Source: Acetobacteraceae bacterium (GTDB taxonomy: Bacteria > Pseudomonadota > Alphaproteobacteria > Acetobacterales > Acetobacteraceae). Taken from it: a DNA stretch of 37,286 nt. The stretch lies in the NCBI GenBank assembly GCA_003151425.1, contig PLXO01000057.1, positions 67,285 through 104,570 on the forward strand. The letters are read 5' to 3'. Shown here piece by piece: positions 1 through 7,439 of the stretch. Below the pieces are notes generated by a model. The model was not told where the DNA came from. It did no database searches and saw only the letters and a program-made list of their open reading frames with translations. Numbering within the stretch: position 1 is the first letter of the stretch; each line of letters begins with the position of its first letter. Both the position numbers and the translations under genes were made by a program.

Positions 1-1
1 G

Positions 2-310
2 ATGATCGACTTCGCGCTGGAGGCAGAGCGCACGCGCGGGCTGTCGCCGTTCGCCGCGATCCACGAGGCGTGTCTGGCGCGCTTCCGCCCGATCATGATG
101 ACCACGCTGGCGGCGCTGTTCGGCGCGCTGCCGCTGGCGCTGGCGTTCGGCACGGGGGCGGAACTGCGCCGGCCGCTGGGCATTGCGATCATCGGCGGGC
201 TGGTCGTTTCGCAGGCGCTGACACTGTACACCACGCCGGTGGTGTATCTGACGCTGGAACGTTTCGTCGGCGGGCGTAAGCCGATCGCGGGACCGGCCGC
301 GGCGGAGTAG
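2..310 (+). CDS. RND multidrug efflux transporter, C-terminal fragment (MdtC/MuxC-like)
   Basis: Only the last ~102 residues lie in the window; the gene starts upstream and the methionine at position 2 is internal. The fragment is the end of an RND inner-membrane proton antiporter, which pumps drugs or other small molecules through a periplasmic adaptor and an outer-membrane channel. The stretch [12 protein letters not shown] followed by [20 protein letters not shown] and then [14 protein letters not shown] is the highly conserved penultimate and last transmembrane region of the family. The GAELRRPLG loop is closest, from memory, to the MdtB/MdtC (MuxB/MuxC) subgroup rather than AcrB. The stop (308-310) directly abuts the stop of the convergent next gene (311-313). 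Confidence 0.9.
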   Translation: MIDFALEAERTRGLSPFAAIHEACLARFRPIMMTTLAALFGALPLALAFGTGAELRRPLGIAIIGGLVVSQALTLYTTPVVYLTLERFVGGRKPIAGPAAAE

Positions 311-721
311 CTAGCTCGCCCGCCCCCAGACCTGCGTGCGGTTGTTGCCCAGGCAGTAGCAGCCGCTACCCGAAGCCACCGGATGGTCCATCGGGCACAC
401 ATACGGCCCCGCGTAGCACGACTGCCCGCCAGCCTGTGGGCCGGGTTCCGGCGGTGCGTAGGCCGCCGGCGGTTGCGGCGCGTAATAGCCCGGCGGCGGT
501 GGGTAGTAGGCTGGCGGTGGGTAGTACGCCGGCGGATAGATCGGTGGGGCGACGACGATCGGCGGGAAGCCGAAGAAGACCCCTCCACGATACCCGCCAG
601 ACCACCAAGCGGCGGCGGGTGTGGTGAGGGCCGCGCCGGCCATGGCCGCGCACGCGACGGCGGCGAGCGCGACGGGGCGCGCCAGCCGGCGGAGGACAGG
701 AAGCAGCCTGGTGTGGATCAT
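311..721 (-). CDS. Small exported Pro/Tyr-rich protein with Cys-containing C-terminus
   Basis: A 136-residue protein starting at ATG 721 (MIHTRLLP). An upstream in-frame start at 913 would add 64 residues with no family character. Residues ~1-36 form a signal peptide (basic start, Ala-rich hydrophobic core, TTPAAAWW cleavage region). The middle is a low-complexity run of PPAYYPP-type repeats, and the last ~40 residues hold four or five cysteines (QSCYAGPYVCPMDH and CYCLGNN). Small proteins with a YP-rich middle and this Cys-rich tail are common, uncharacterised periplasmic or envelope proteins in alphaproteobacteria. No catalytic motif is visible. It lies tail-to-tail with the efflux gene and is divergent from the substrate-binding protein gene. 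Confidence 0.7.
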   Translation of the reverse strand: MIHTRLLPVLRRLARPVALAAVACAAMAGAALTTPAAAWWSGGYRGGVFFGFPPIVVAPPIYPPAYYPPPAYYPPPPGYYAPQPPAAYAPPEPGPQAGGQSCYAGPYVCPMDHPVASGSGCYCLGNNRTQVWGRAS

Positions 722-825
722 GGGCGGCACTCCGCGCCTTGTTGTGGCTAAACAGCATTCGCCATCGCAATCGAGTAGATCATCACTATAGGCCTGTTGC
801 CGTTCCCGTTCACCTACTTTCTTTG

Positions 826-841
826 GACCCCGCACGGGGTC
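826..841. other. Short perfect palindrome in the divergent intergenic region
   Basis: GACCCC (826-831) and GGGGTC (836-841) are perfectly complementary around a 4-nt loop. They lie between the exported-protein gene and the substrate-binding protein gene, ~100 nt from the former start. There is no T-tract on either side. It could be an operator or chance in GC-rich DNA. I see nothing else convincing between 722 and 1018. Confidence 0.25.
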
Positions 842-1018
842 GATATCGGTTGCCGCCATCGCCGCGGTAGACGTCCCTGGCCGGGCGGCCGCGGCGCCGT
901 GGGGATGCAGCATGCCGCGTGGCCCGGTGGCCGGCCGTCACCGGGCGATCGCCGCCTCGTTGACCAAGCGGGCCATGGCTTCCATCATTCATCCGACCGG
1001 GTCCCAGGGGAGTTTCCA

Positions 1019-2596
1019 ATGCCGATCGGCCATGCCTTCGTCCGCGCCCTGCTGCTGGCAGGCGCGGCAACCATCCCGCTCGCCGCCACCGCGGCGGAGC
1101 CGTTCAAATGCGGCCGCACCGGCGGCGACTTCACCTATGGGCTGGAAGCCAACGTCGCCGGGCTGGACATGCAGGCCAACAGCGCCGCCTCGGTGCGCGA
1201 CATCGCGATGAACACCTACGAGACCTTGGTGACGCGCGACGACAACATGAAGCCGCTGCTGCAGCTTGCCGCCGCGGCGGACACCAGTCCCGACAACCGT
1301 GTCTTCACCTTCAAGCTGCGCCAGGGGGTGCATTTTCATAACGGCAAGCCGATGACCTCCGCTGATGTGCGCGGCTCGTTCGAGCGCTATGCACGGGTTG
1401 GCATCGACCGCTCGATCCTGGCGCCGGTCGATCATTTCGACGCGCCCGATCCGTCCACCTTCGTTATCACCCTGAAGGACTCCCGGCCGACCTTCATCGA
1501 GAGCATGTCGTCCATCACCGTGCCGATCATCATCTTCCCGGAAGAAAACAAGGACGCACCGCCGCAGCAACTGCCGTCCGTGGGCACCGGTCCGTTCCAG
1601 TTGGTGCAGTTCGTCGCCGACAGCTACGTCAAGCTGAAGCGGTTCGACGGCTATGCACCGGACACTCGTTACACCGACGCCGACGGCTTCGGCGGCTACA
1701 AGGTCGCCTGCCTCGATACCGTAACGTTCCGCATGGTGCCGGAGGGCGGCGCGCGCGTCGCCGGGCTGGAAACCGGCGAGCTGCAGGCGGTGGAGGACGT
1801 GCCCACCATCATGCAGAAACGGATCGGCGCCAACAAGGACATCAAGCTGGCCAAGCTGGATAACTTCTGGCTCAACGTTACGTATGGCAACTGGTCGAAC
1901 CCGCCCACCGACAATGTGAAATTCCGCCAGGCGGTTCTGGCCGCGCTCGATTTCGATGAGATAATGGAGGCGGCGAACGACGGCAACTACAAGCACAATT
2001 ACGGGTTCCAGTATCCCGGTACCAACTACTACACCGAGGTCGGCAAGGACCTGCTGGACCAGCACAACCCGGAAAAGGCCAAGGCGCTGCTGAAGGAAGC
2101 GGGCTACCGCGGCGAGAAGGTGGTGCTGATGACCAATAAGGACTACCCGGCGTTGTACAACACCGCGCTCGTGGTCTCCCAGCAGCTCAAGGCGGTGGGG
2201 ATCGATGCGGAACTGCTGGTGCTGGACTGGCCGACCGCGTTGCAGAAGAGCATGAAGGGCACGCCCGACTGGAACTTCTTCTTCACCGGCTGGATCACCT
2301 ATGTCGCGCAGGGCGGCATGCAGACCCTGCGGCCGATGGCGGAACCGAATCCGGTCTACACGCCGCCCGGGGGCAAGACCGATCCGGCCTTCATGCAGGC
2401 GTTCGACATCGTCTCGAACGGGGCAACGCTTGGGGAGCGCCAGGCGGCCTTCGCCAAGGCACAGCAGATCGCGCTGGACGACGTGATGGTGATCCCGATG
2501 GGCGTCATGCCGAAAGTCCAGGGCGTGCGAGCGAACGTCGAACACTACCGGCCATTCTACAATCCGCGGATGTATAATGTGTGGGTGGAGAAGTAG
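1019..2596 (+). CDS. ABC transporter substrate-binding protein, family 5 (dipeptide/oligopeptide/nickel type)
   Basis: A 525-residue periplasmic solute-binding protein (SBP_bac_5, DppA/OppA-like) that captures peptides or similar solutes for an ABC importer. I start it at ATG 1019, which follows AGGGGAG with good spacing; it begins with a signal peptide (residues 1-24, ending ATAAE). The family core is clear: YETLVTRDDNMKPLLQLA, then FKLRQGVHFHNGKPMTSADV, the VGTGPFQLVQF segment, a VKFRQAVLAALDFDEIM segment, and a C-terminal NPRMYNVWVEK, as usual for the family. Length is normal. No permease or ATPase genes follow within the window, so this is an orphan binding protein or its transporter genes lie elsewhere. 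A strong stem-loop sits 20 nt after the stop. Confidence 0.92.
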   Translation: MPIGHAFVRALLLAGAATIPLAATAAEPFKCGRTGGDFTYGLEANVAGLDMQANSAASVRDIAMNTYETLVTRDDNMKPLLQLAAAADTSPDNRVFTFKLRQGVHFHNGKPMTSADVRGSFERYARVGIDRSILAPVDHFDAPDPSTFVITLKDSRPTFIESMSSITVPIIIFPEENKDAPPQQLPSVGTGPFQLVQFVADSYVKLKRFDGYAPDTRYTDADGFGGYKVACLDTVTFRMVPEGGARVAGLETGELQAVEDVPTIMQKRIGANKDIKLAKLDNFWLNVTYGNWSNPPTDNVKFRQAVLAALDFDEIMEAANDGNYKHNYGFQYPGTNYYTEVGKDLLDQHNPEKAKALLKEAGYRGEKVVLMTNKDYPALYNTALVVSQQLKAVGIDAELLVLDWPTALQKSMKGTPDWNFFFTGWITYVAQGGMQTLRPMAEPNPVYTPPGGKTDPAFMQAFDIVSNGATLGERQAAFAKAQQIALDDVMVIPMGVMPKVQGVRANVEHYRPFYNPRMYNVWVEK

Positions 2597-2616
2597 GGTG
2601 TTTGTGTCGAAGTAGA

Positions 2617-2671
2617 CGGTGCCTGCATCAGCACGTCATGCCAGGGGACGGGCATGACGAACCAGGCACCG
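2617..2671 (+). other. Two-tier stem-loop after the binding-protein gene
   Basis: An outer stem CGGTGCCTG (2617-2625) pairs with CAGGCACCG (2663-2671). An inner stem GTCATGCC (2635-2642) pairs with GGCATGAC (2651-2658). It begins 20 nt past the stop at 2596. No T-tract follows, so it is either a factor-dependent terminator or 3' mRNA-stabilising structure, or an extragenic palindromic repeat. Confidence 0.6.
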
Positions 2672-2829
2672 GCACTGGCGCGTTGGCGGGCCGATACCAG
2701 CCGTCCGTAATTGACCCAACTTCCGCGGTTTCGCATGGGCGAGAAAGCGGAACAGGCTATTGTTGATCCCAGCGAGGAATCAGGTCATTGTTTCCACCAT
2801 CACCCTGGGACCCAGCGCAGGATCGCGCC

Positions 2830-3693
2830 ATGCCAAACGTTCTCTCGCCGGTACAGATCGAGGCGTTCGATCGGGACGGTTTCGTAGCACCTGTCCGCGC
2901 CATCTCGGAACGGCGCGCGCTCTACTACCGGCAGCGGCTTGAGGCTTTCGAGGCGGCCTACCCCGATGCGCGGCTCAAGCTCGACCAGAAAGCGCATATG
3001 ATCTGTCCTTGGGTGGACGAGATGATCCGCGAGCCCGGCATCCTCGACGCCACGGAGGATCTCATCGGCCCGGACATCCTGTGCTGGGGCACCTCACTCC
3101 GCGCCAAGCAGGCCGACGGCAAGACCTTCGCCGGTTGGCACCAGGACACCGCCTATGCCGATGTGAAGCCGATCGTCGTGATCGTTGCGTTGGCGCTCTC
3201 ACCTGCACGGTCCGAGAATGGCTGCATCCGTGGCGTCCCGGGGTCGCACCGCGGCCCGCTGCTGGCGCACAAGGAAGCGTTCTCGACCAACAGCTTGCTG
3301 TCGCGCGAGCAGTACATCGACGCCGCATTCGACGAGACGCGAGCCGTGGATTTTGCGCTCGATCCCGGTGAGATCGCCTTGTTCAACAATGCCATCATCC
3401 ATTCATCGAAGCCCAATTTCGGCAACGACCGCCGAATTCTGTTTCTGCTCGAGATGGTGCCCACTCGGGCCTACCAGCATGCGCCGCGCGAGTCGGCGGC
3501 GCTGGTGCGCGGTCAGGACGCCTATGGCAACTTCGATGCTGATCCGCAGCCGCGGACCGAGATGGGGGCCGCAGAACTGGCCGCCTGGCAACGCGCCGTC
3601 GAGATCCAGGCCAGCGTGCTGTTTCGCGGTGCGCAACGGCCGCCGCGCGCGCTGCAGGGAATGACCAGCGGGAAAGCTCCTGGCGGCGACTGA
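2830..3693 (+). CDS. PhyH-family Fe(II)/2-oxoglutarate-dependent oxygenase
   Basis: A 287-residue oxygenase of the phytanoyl-CoA dioxygenase (PhyH) family, which hydroxylates a small substrate using O2 and 2-oxoglutarate. The facial triad is visible: H104-x-D106 in GWHQDTAY and the distal H191 in NNAIIHSSKPN, with R201/R202 after it as the likely 2-oxoglutarate anchor. The segment ENGCIRGVPGSHRG (129-142) is also typical. The start at ATG 2830 is preceded by AGGA; an earlier in-frame start at 2788 adds 14 unlikely residues. The HD-domain gene starts 38 nt downstream on the same strand, so the two probably form an operon. The substrate cannot be read from sequence; the neighbour suggests a PhnY-PhnZ-like or TmpA-TmpB-like oxidative pair. 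Confidence 0.85.
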   Translation: MPNVLSPVQIEAFDRDGFVAPVRAISERRALYYRQRLEAFEAAYPDARLKLDQKAHMICPWVDEMIREPGILDATEDLIGPDILCWGTSLRAKQADGKTFAGWHQDTAYADVKPIVVIVALALSPARSENGCIRGVPGSHRGPLLAHKEAFSTNSLLSREQYIDAAFDETRAVDFALDPGEIALFNNAIIHSSKPNFGNDRRILFLLEMVPTRAYQHAPRESAALVRGQDAYGNFDADPQPRTEMGAAELAAWQRAVEIQASVLFRGAQRPPRALQGMTSGKAPGGD

Positions 3694-3731
3694 ACCCTTC
3701 CTCTCTAACCACATTGGCAACGGAGCCCACC

Positions 3732-4340
3732 ATGCCCGACACGAACATCGCGCGCCGCGCCAGCTATCGCAACATGGCGGAGGGCACCAAGGAGGACTAC
3801 GAGCTTGTCTTCGAACATTTCAAGACGTTCGAGCGTGATTTGGCGAGCCGGGTCCTCACGACACTGGCACAGCTCGAGCACAGCTATCCTGGAGAGCTCG
3901 TCAACCGTCTCGTTCATTCGTTGCAGACCGCAACGCGCGCGCATCGCGACGGGCACGACGAGGAATATGTCGTTGCGGCGTTGCTGCATGACCTGGGCGA
4001 CCTGCTGTCGACGATGAACCATGCGGAATACGCTGCCTCGATCATCAAGCCCTATGTGCGACCCAACACCTACTGGATGATCCGCCAGCATGGGCTGTTT
4101 CAGGGCTACTACTACTTCCATCATTTCGGACTGGACCGGAATGCGCGCGACCAGTTTCGCGGCCATCCCGCGTTTCAAGTGTGCGTGGATTTCTGCGGCA
4201 AGTACGACCAGGAGGCGTTCGATCCCGACTACGATACCATGCCGCTCGCAGCATTCCTGCCCATGGTCCATCGGCTGTTCGCACGCGAACCGTGGGGCGC
4301 GCACGCAAAGGAGGACGGCGGCTACAGCGAGCGATTCTGA
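3732..4340 (+). CDS. HD-domain protein, likely mixed-valent di-iron oxygenase (PhnZ/TmpB-like)
   Basis: A 202-residue soluble HD-domain protein; the start at ATG 3732 follows GGAG at 7 nt. Candidate metal ligands are H62 (VHSLQTA), H86-D87 (LLHDLGD), H97 (NHAEYAA), H120 (RQHGLFQGYYY) and a later Asp such as D159 (KYDQEAF). The extra histidines and the 24-residue H62-H86 spacing match, from memory, PhnZ (H34, H58-D59, H80, H104, D161), which uses two irons and O2 to cleave a C-P bond. Plain HD phosphohydrolases need fewer ligands. It sits directly after a PhyH oxygenase, the partner type seen in oxidative phosphonate breakdown. A simple phosphohydrolase, or an oxygenase on a non-phosphonate substrate, remains possible. 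It converges on the defence operon. Confidence 0.8.
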   Translation: MPDTNIARRASYRNMAEGTKEDYELVFEHFKTFERDLASRVLTTLAQLEHSYPGELVNRLVHSLQTATRAHRDGHDEEYVVAALLHDLGDLLSTMNHAEYAASIIKPYVRPNTYWMIRQHGLFQGYYYFHHFGLDRNARDQFRGHPAFQVCVDFCGKYDQEAFDPDYDTMPLAAFLPMVHRLFAREPWGAHAKEDGGYSERF

Positions 4341-4433
4341 TCCCGCTGGACTTGCGTCTCGTGCCATGGTGCTCTGACCCGATTGCACCTTGCCCCGGCG
4401 GTCTGTCTGACAGGATTAGCCAGGGCGTCTCGG

Positions 4434-7223
4434 TCACACATGGGTGATCTTCAAGCGGCCTGCCAACCCCAGGTCCTGCAATGTCCGCTGGAGCTCCACG
4501 GTCAGGTCGGTGGTTGTCGTGGCCTCAACAATCTCGCAGCACAGGGTGATCGAGGCCGTCACCGGTCCCGCGGCACGGAGCCTGGGAATCAGCCTGGTTC
4601 CCAGCCGGTTCCATTGTTCCGGTGGGACATCGCCATGGATCATGATTCGCACCGGACCGAGACTCGCCGTAACGGATACGGCCCGACCGGTTGGATTTTC
4701 GGCGCGATTTGCGGTCGCGCGGATCGGTGCCGGCGAGTGATCGTGAACCGGCTCGGCTGCTGATGCTGCGTGCGGGTCGGACGGTGCCTGGAGCGTCGCC
4801 GCCACCGCTTGCTTCAGCAGATACACGTCCGCGTCGAATGTCACTTCGGCAGGTGCGACAAGCTGGTTGTACCAGACCCGTTCATATCCGCCGTCGGACC
4901 GCGCGCCCGACGCGAGGCCGAACTCGCCGGCCTCCACCCATTCGACGATGCGTGATCGCAGCAGATGGTCGGGGTCGAGCAGTCGTGTCAGCGATCCATC
5001 CAGGAAGCTCTGACGCAGGCCCGATAGCGGCCAGGCACCAGTTTGCAGAAGTGCCGGCGGCCACTTCCGATCGATATAGCCGGCGCCTATCGATTCGTTG
5101 AGCAGCCCCTGCGATTTCAGTGCCGCGAGAGCTCGGCCGGCGAGGGTTTCCCGACTGCTGCTGTGTCCCGCGCCAAGGTCGATCACGCGCATCCGGCTCG
5201 GCTCCTGGCGGTCGGCGAAGACCAGGTAGCGATAATCGGCCCAGACGGCATCCCTGGCGTCCTGCTCGGCCGTGCGGATGCTGGCGTCGATGCCGCGCGC
5301 CTCCTGAGGGTCGGTGTCGGCGCCGAGCAGGCCTGCCGCAAGGTCCTGACGAACTGCGCGCCAGGCGAGGGCGGTTTCGACACGTTCCAGCAGAACCCGC
5401 CCCGGTTGGCGCAGGCACCAAATTAGAGAGGCGGGGAACAGCCGGCTTTCATTGTTACGGTGGTAGGTCCATTTCGCCAGGAAGTCCCGCAGGTCGGCGG
5501 TGCCATTCCATTCCAGTATCGGATCCGCAATCAGCAGGCTCAGCCGCGGCGTGTCGCGCACGCTGGCACCGTCGCCCGGGAATGCGATCACCGGCACTGG
5601 GCTGCCCATCTCGAACACAAGTCGGATCAGCCGGCGCGCTTCCGGCAGCACGTCGCGGTCCTCGTCGAGCGAGGCACGCTTTTCCGCGACCACCTTGCTG
5701 AGCTTCGGCTTCGGACCGATACGGTAGCCATCCGAACCAACCTGACGCACGAAGAAGGCCCGGGTCTCCAGCGCGGCGGCGGCGGTGTCGATGCTGGTGG
5801 TATCCACTTGCGGTCCGCCGAGTGCGAACCGCAGCTCCGGCAGGTGCGCCGCGCGGTCCGTCTGGCCACCGGAACACTCGAATAGGATCGCGGTGCCGAC
5901 CTGGCGATGGATGCCCTGCAGCGCGCCTTTCGTATCAGCATCGAGTGCACGGGCGTGCGCGGTGTCGGCGGCAAGGTCCGCCTCGATTGCGGCGGTCAGG
6001 CGCGGCTCGCCGAGCTGGCCCAGGATGGTGGCGCGGAAGCTGCGATCCTCCAGCGGCGCGGAGCCGAGCGTGATCAGTGGCTCTGCCCGCGCCTGCTGGT
6101 GGTGGGTGGCGTAGAGGCGGCTGAGCCACTGCGCCAGCATGCCCAGCGTGCCGCGCGTCTGCTGGTATTGCGGCAGCGACTGCCATTTGCGCTGGAACAC
6201 CGACAGCGTCGCGGGGTGGAACGGGTAGCAGGCAGCGAAACGATCACGCAGCGCCTCGCGCGCGCGGCGTTCGGTCAGGGTCGGATCGACTGCGGTCCAT
6301 TGCGGCGGTAGCTCGGCGCGGCGTTCGAAGCACCAGTCGGCGTAGGTCTTCGCCACCTGGTCGCGGGTGCGCTCGGAGCCAAGGTCCTCGAACAGGCGGC
6401 GGCGGACGACCTCGCTGACCTCGGATTCGTCGTTGGCGATCAGGTCGCGGGCGACACGTTTGACGATCTTGGTGATGCGGTCCTGCCAGCCCTGCTCGTA
6501 CTGCGTCATTTCGACCGCACTCTTCGGCAGGCTGAGCACGACGGCGACGTGGCGCGTGCCGGTAGCGGCGCGCACCAGGTTGTCGAGGAAGGCGTAGAAC
6601 GGATCGGCCATGGAACGGTGGCGGTTGATGAAGTTCAGCACTTCATCCATCAGAACCAGAACGGGGCCGCCGGCGGACGCGAACAGCCGGCCCAGTGCCT
6701 CCGTACCGGGTGGGCTGGTGCGCGCGGCGTCGCCGAGGGCGGCAATCCCGGCCTCACCGCCGAGCTGCCAGGCAAGATCGAGCCATGGCGTTTGTCGCGC
6801 GCCGTGCGGGTCCCAGGCATTGCCAACGAACACGCCGAGCCTGGCGTGCGGGACCGCCGGCAGGTGTTCGCGCGCGAGCAGGGCCGGCACGCCGGGGAGC
6901 CGCACTGCGTCCGCGCCGATGCCGGCGAGGTGCCACAGCGCGGTCAGAGTATGGGTTTTTCCGCCACCGAACTGGGTGATGAAGGACAGCACAGGCGGTG
7001 CGCCCTCGGTTTCGCCGGCGAGGCGGCGCAGCACGATACCGATCTGCTCGCCCATTGCGGCGGTGAAATAGGTGCGCGCGAAGAACTGGTCCGGGTCGCG
7101 GTAGTCGACGGGCGCGGTGCCGGCGACAACCTGTTCCAGTGCGATGGCGAATTCGTCGGGGTTGAAGGAGCGGCCTTCGCGCACCTCGCGGCGCGGCGTG
7201 GTGGCGCGGTACCAGGGGTCCAT
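4434..7223 (-). CDS. DUF499-family ATPase (COG1483-like), third gene of defence operon
   Basis: A 929-residue P-loop protein. Walker A is QFGGGKTHT (84-92); a Walker B-like segment GPVLVLMDEVLNF has its acidic pair at D193-E194. The N-terminal YRATTPRREV and RTYFTAAMGEQ segments and the C-terminal MIHGDVPPEQWNRL region resemble DUF499 proteins, which accompany DUF1156 methyltransferases. The function of DUF499 ATPases is unproven; they are thought to act in phage resistance, perhaps as DNA-dependent motors or sensors. The start at ATG 7223 follows GGAGA at about 9 nt. It is 216 nt downstream of the methyltransferase gene on the same strand. No transmembrane segment or nuclease motif is apparent. 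The gene ends convergent with the HD-domain gene. Confidence 0.88.
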   Translation of the reverse strand: MDPWYRATTPRREVREGRSFNPDEFAIALEQVVAGTAPVDYRDPDQFFARTYFTAAMGEQIGIVLRRLAGETEGAPPVLSFITQFGGGKTHTLTALWHLAGIGADAVRLPGVPALLAREHLPAVPHARLGVFVGNAWDPHGARQTPWLDLAWQLGGEAGIAALGDAARTSPPGTEALGRLFASAGGPVLVLMDEVLNFINRHRSMADPFYAFLDNLVRAATGTRHVAVVLSLPKSAVEMTQYEQGWQDRITKIVKRVARDLIANDESEVSEVVRRRLFEDLGSERTRDQVAKTYADWCFERRAELPPQWTAVDPTLTERRAREALRDRFAACYPFHPATLSVFQRKWQSLPQYQQTRGTLGMLAQWLSRLYATHHQQARAEPLITLGSAPLEDRSFRATILGQLGEPRLTAAIEADLAADTAHARALDADTKGALQGIHRQVGTAILFECSGGQTDRAAHLPELRFALGGPQVDTTSIDTAAAALETRAFFVRQVGSDGYRIGPKPKLSKVVAEKRASLDEDRDVLPEARRLIRLVFEMGSPVPVIAFPGDGASVRDTPRLSLLIADPILEWNGTADLRDFLAKWTYHRNNESRLFPASLIWCLRQPGRVLLERVETALAWRAVRQDLAAGLLGADTDPQEARGIDASIRTAEQDARDAVWADYRYLVFADRQEPSRMRVIDLGAGHSSSRETLAGRALAALKSQGLLNESIGAGYIDRKWPPALLQTGAWPLSGLRQSFLDGSLTRLLDPDHLLRSRIVEWVEAGEFGLASGARSDGGYERVWYNQLVAPAEVTFDADVYLLKQAVAATLQAPSDPHAASAAEPVHDHSPAPIRATANRAENPTGRAVSVTASLGPVRIMIHGDVPPEQWNRLGTRLIPRLRAAGPVTASITLCCEIVEATTTTDLTVELQRTLQDLGLAGRLKITHV

Positions 7224-7412
7224 TCAGTCGGTCTCCGCCGCGAACCCGACGCGGATTGTGCAGGGTGGCGCCAAATGTTCTCGGCAACGATCAGTGCGCA
7301 TCGCACAGCTCTGCCACACGGCATGGGTTGGTGCCCCTATTGGCAGGGCAGTCCGTGACGTGCGTCCTTCGGGCGCGGGTGGGTTGATCATGTCTCGGCG
7401 TCGATCATTCAT
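7224..7412 (-). CDS. Possible 62-residue ORF between methyltransferase and ATPase genes
   Basis: This ATG-started open frame fills most of the 216-nt gap in the defence operon. An AAGG lies about 6 nt upstream of its start, and its stop codon directly abuts the ATPase start (TGA then ATG), an arrangement that permits translational coupling. The predicted protein is basic with two or three cysteines, has no recognisable domain and looks partly like random GC-rich translation. It may be a leader, a small accessory protein or nothing. Confidence 0.25.
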   Translation of the reverse strand: MNDRRRDMINPPAPEGRTSRTALPIGAPTHAVWQSCAMRTDRCREHLAPPCTIRVGFAAETD

Positions 7413-7439
7413 GTGGAGCCTTGCATCACCGGCCCCAGC

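Noticed and set aside
989..2545. Long minus-strand open frame (518 codons) opposite the binding-protein gene
   Set aside because: It has no family motifs, and the opposite strand encodes a clear SBP_bac_5 protein; GC-rich codon bias keeps antisense frames open.
4341..4433. Short direct-repeat traces flanking the defence operon (GGTCACA also near 13900)
   Set aside because: Seven bases are expected by chance; no real target duplication or att site.
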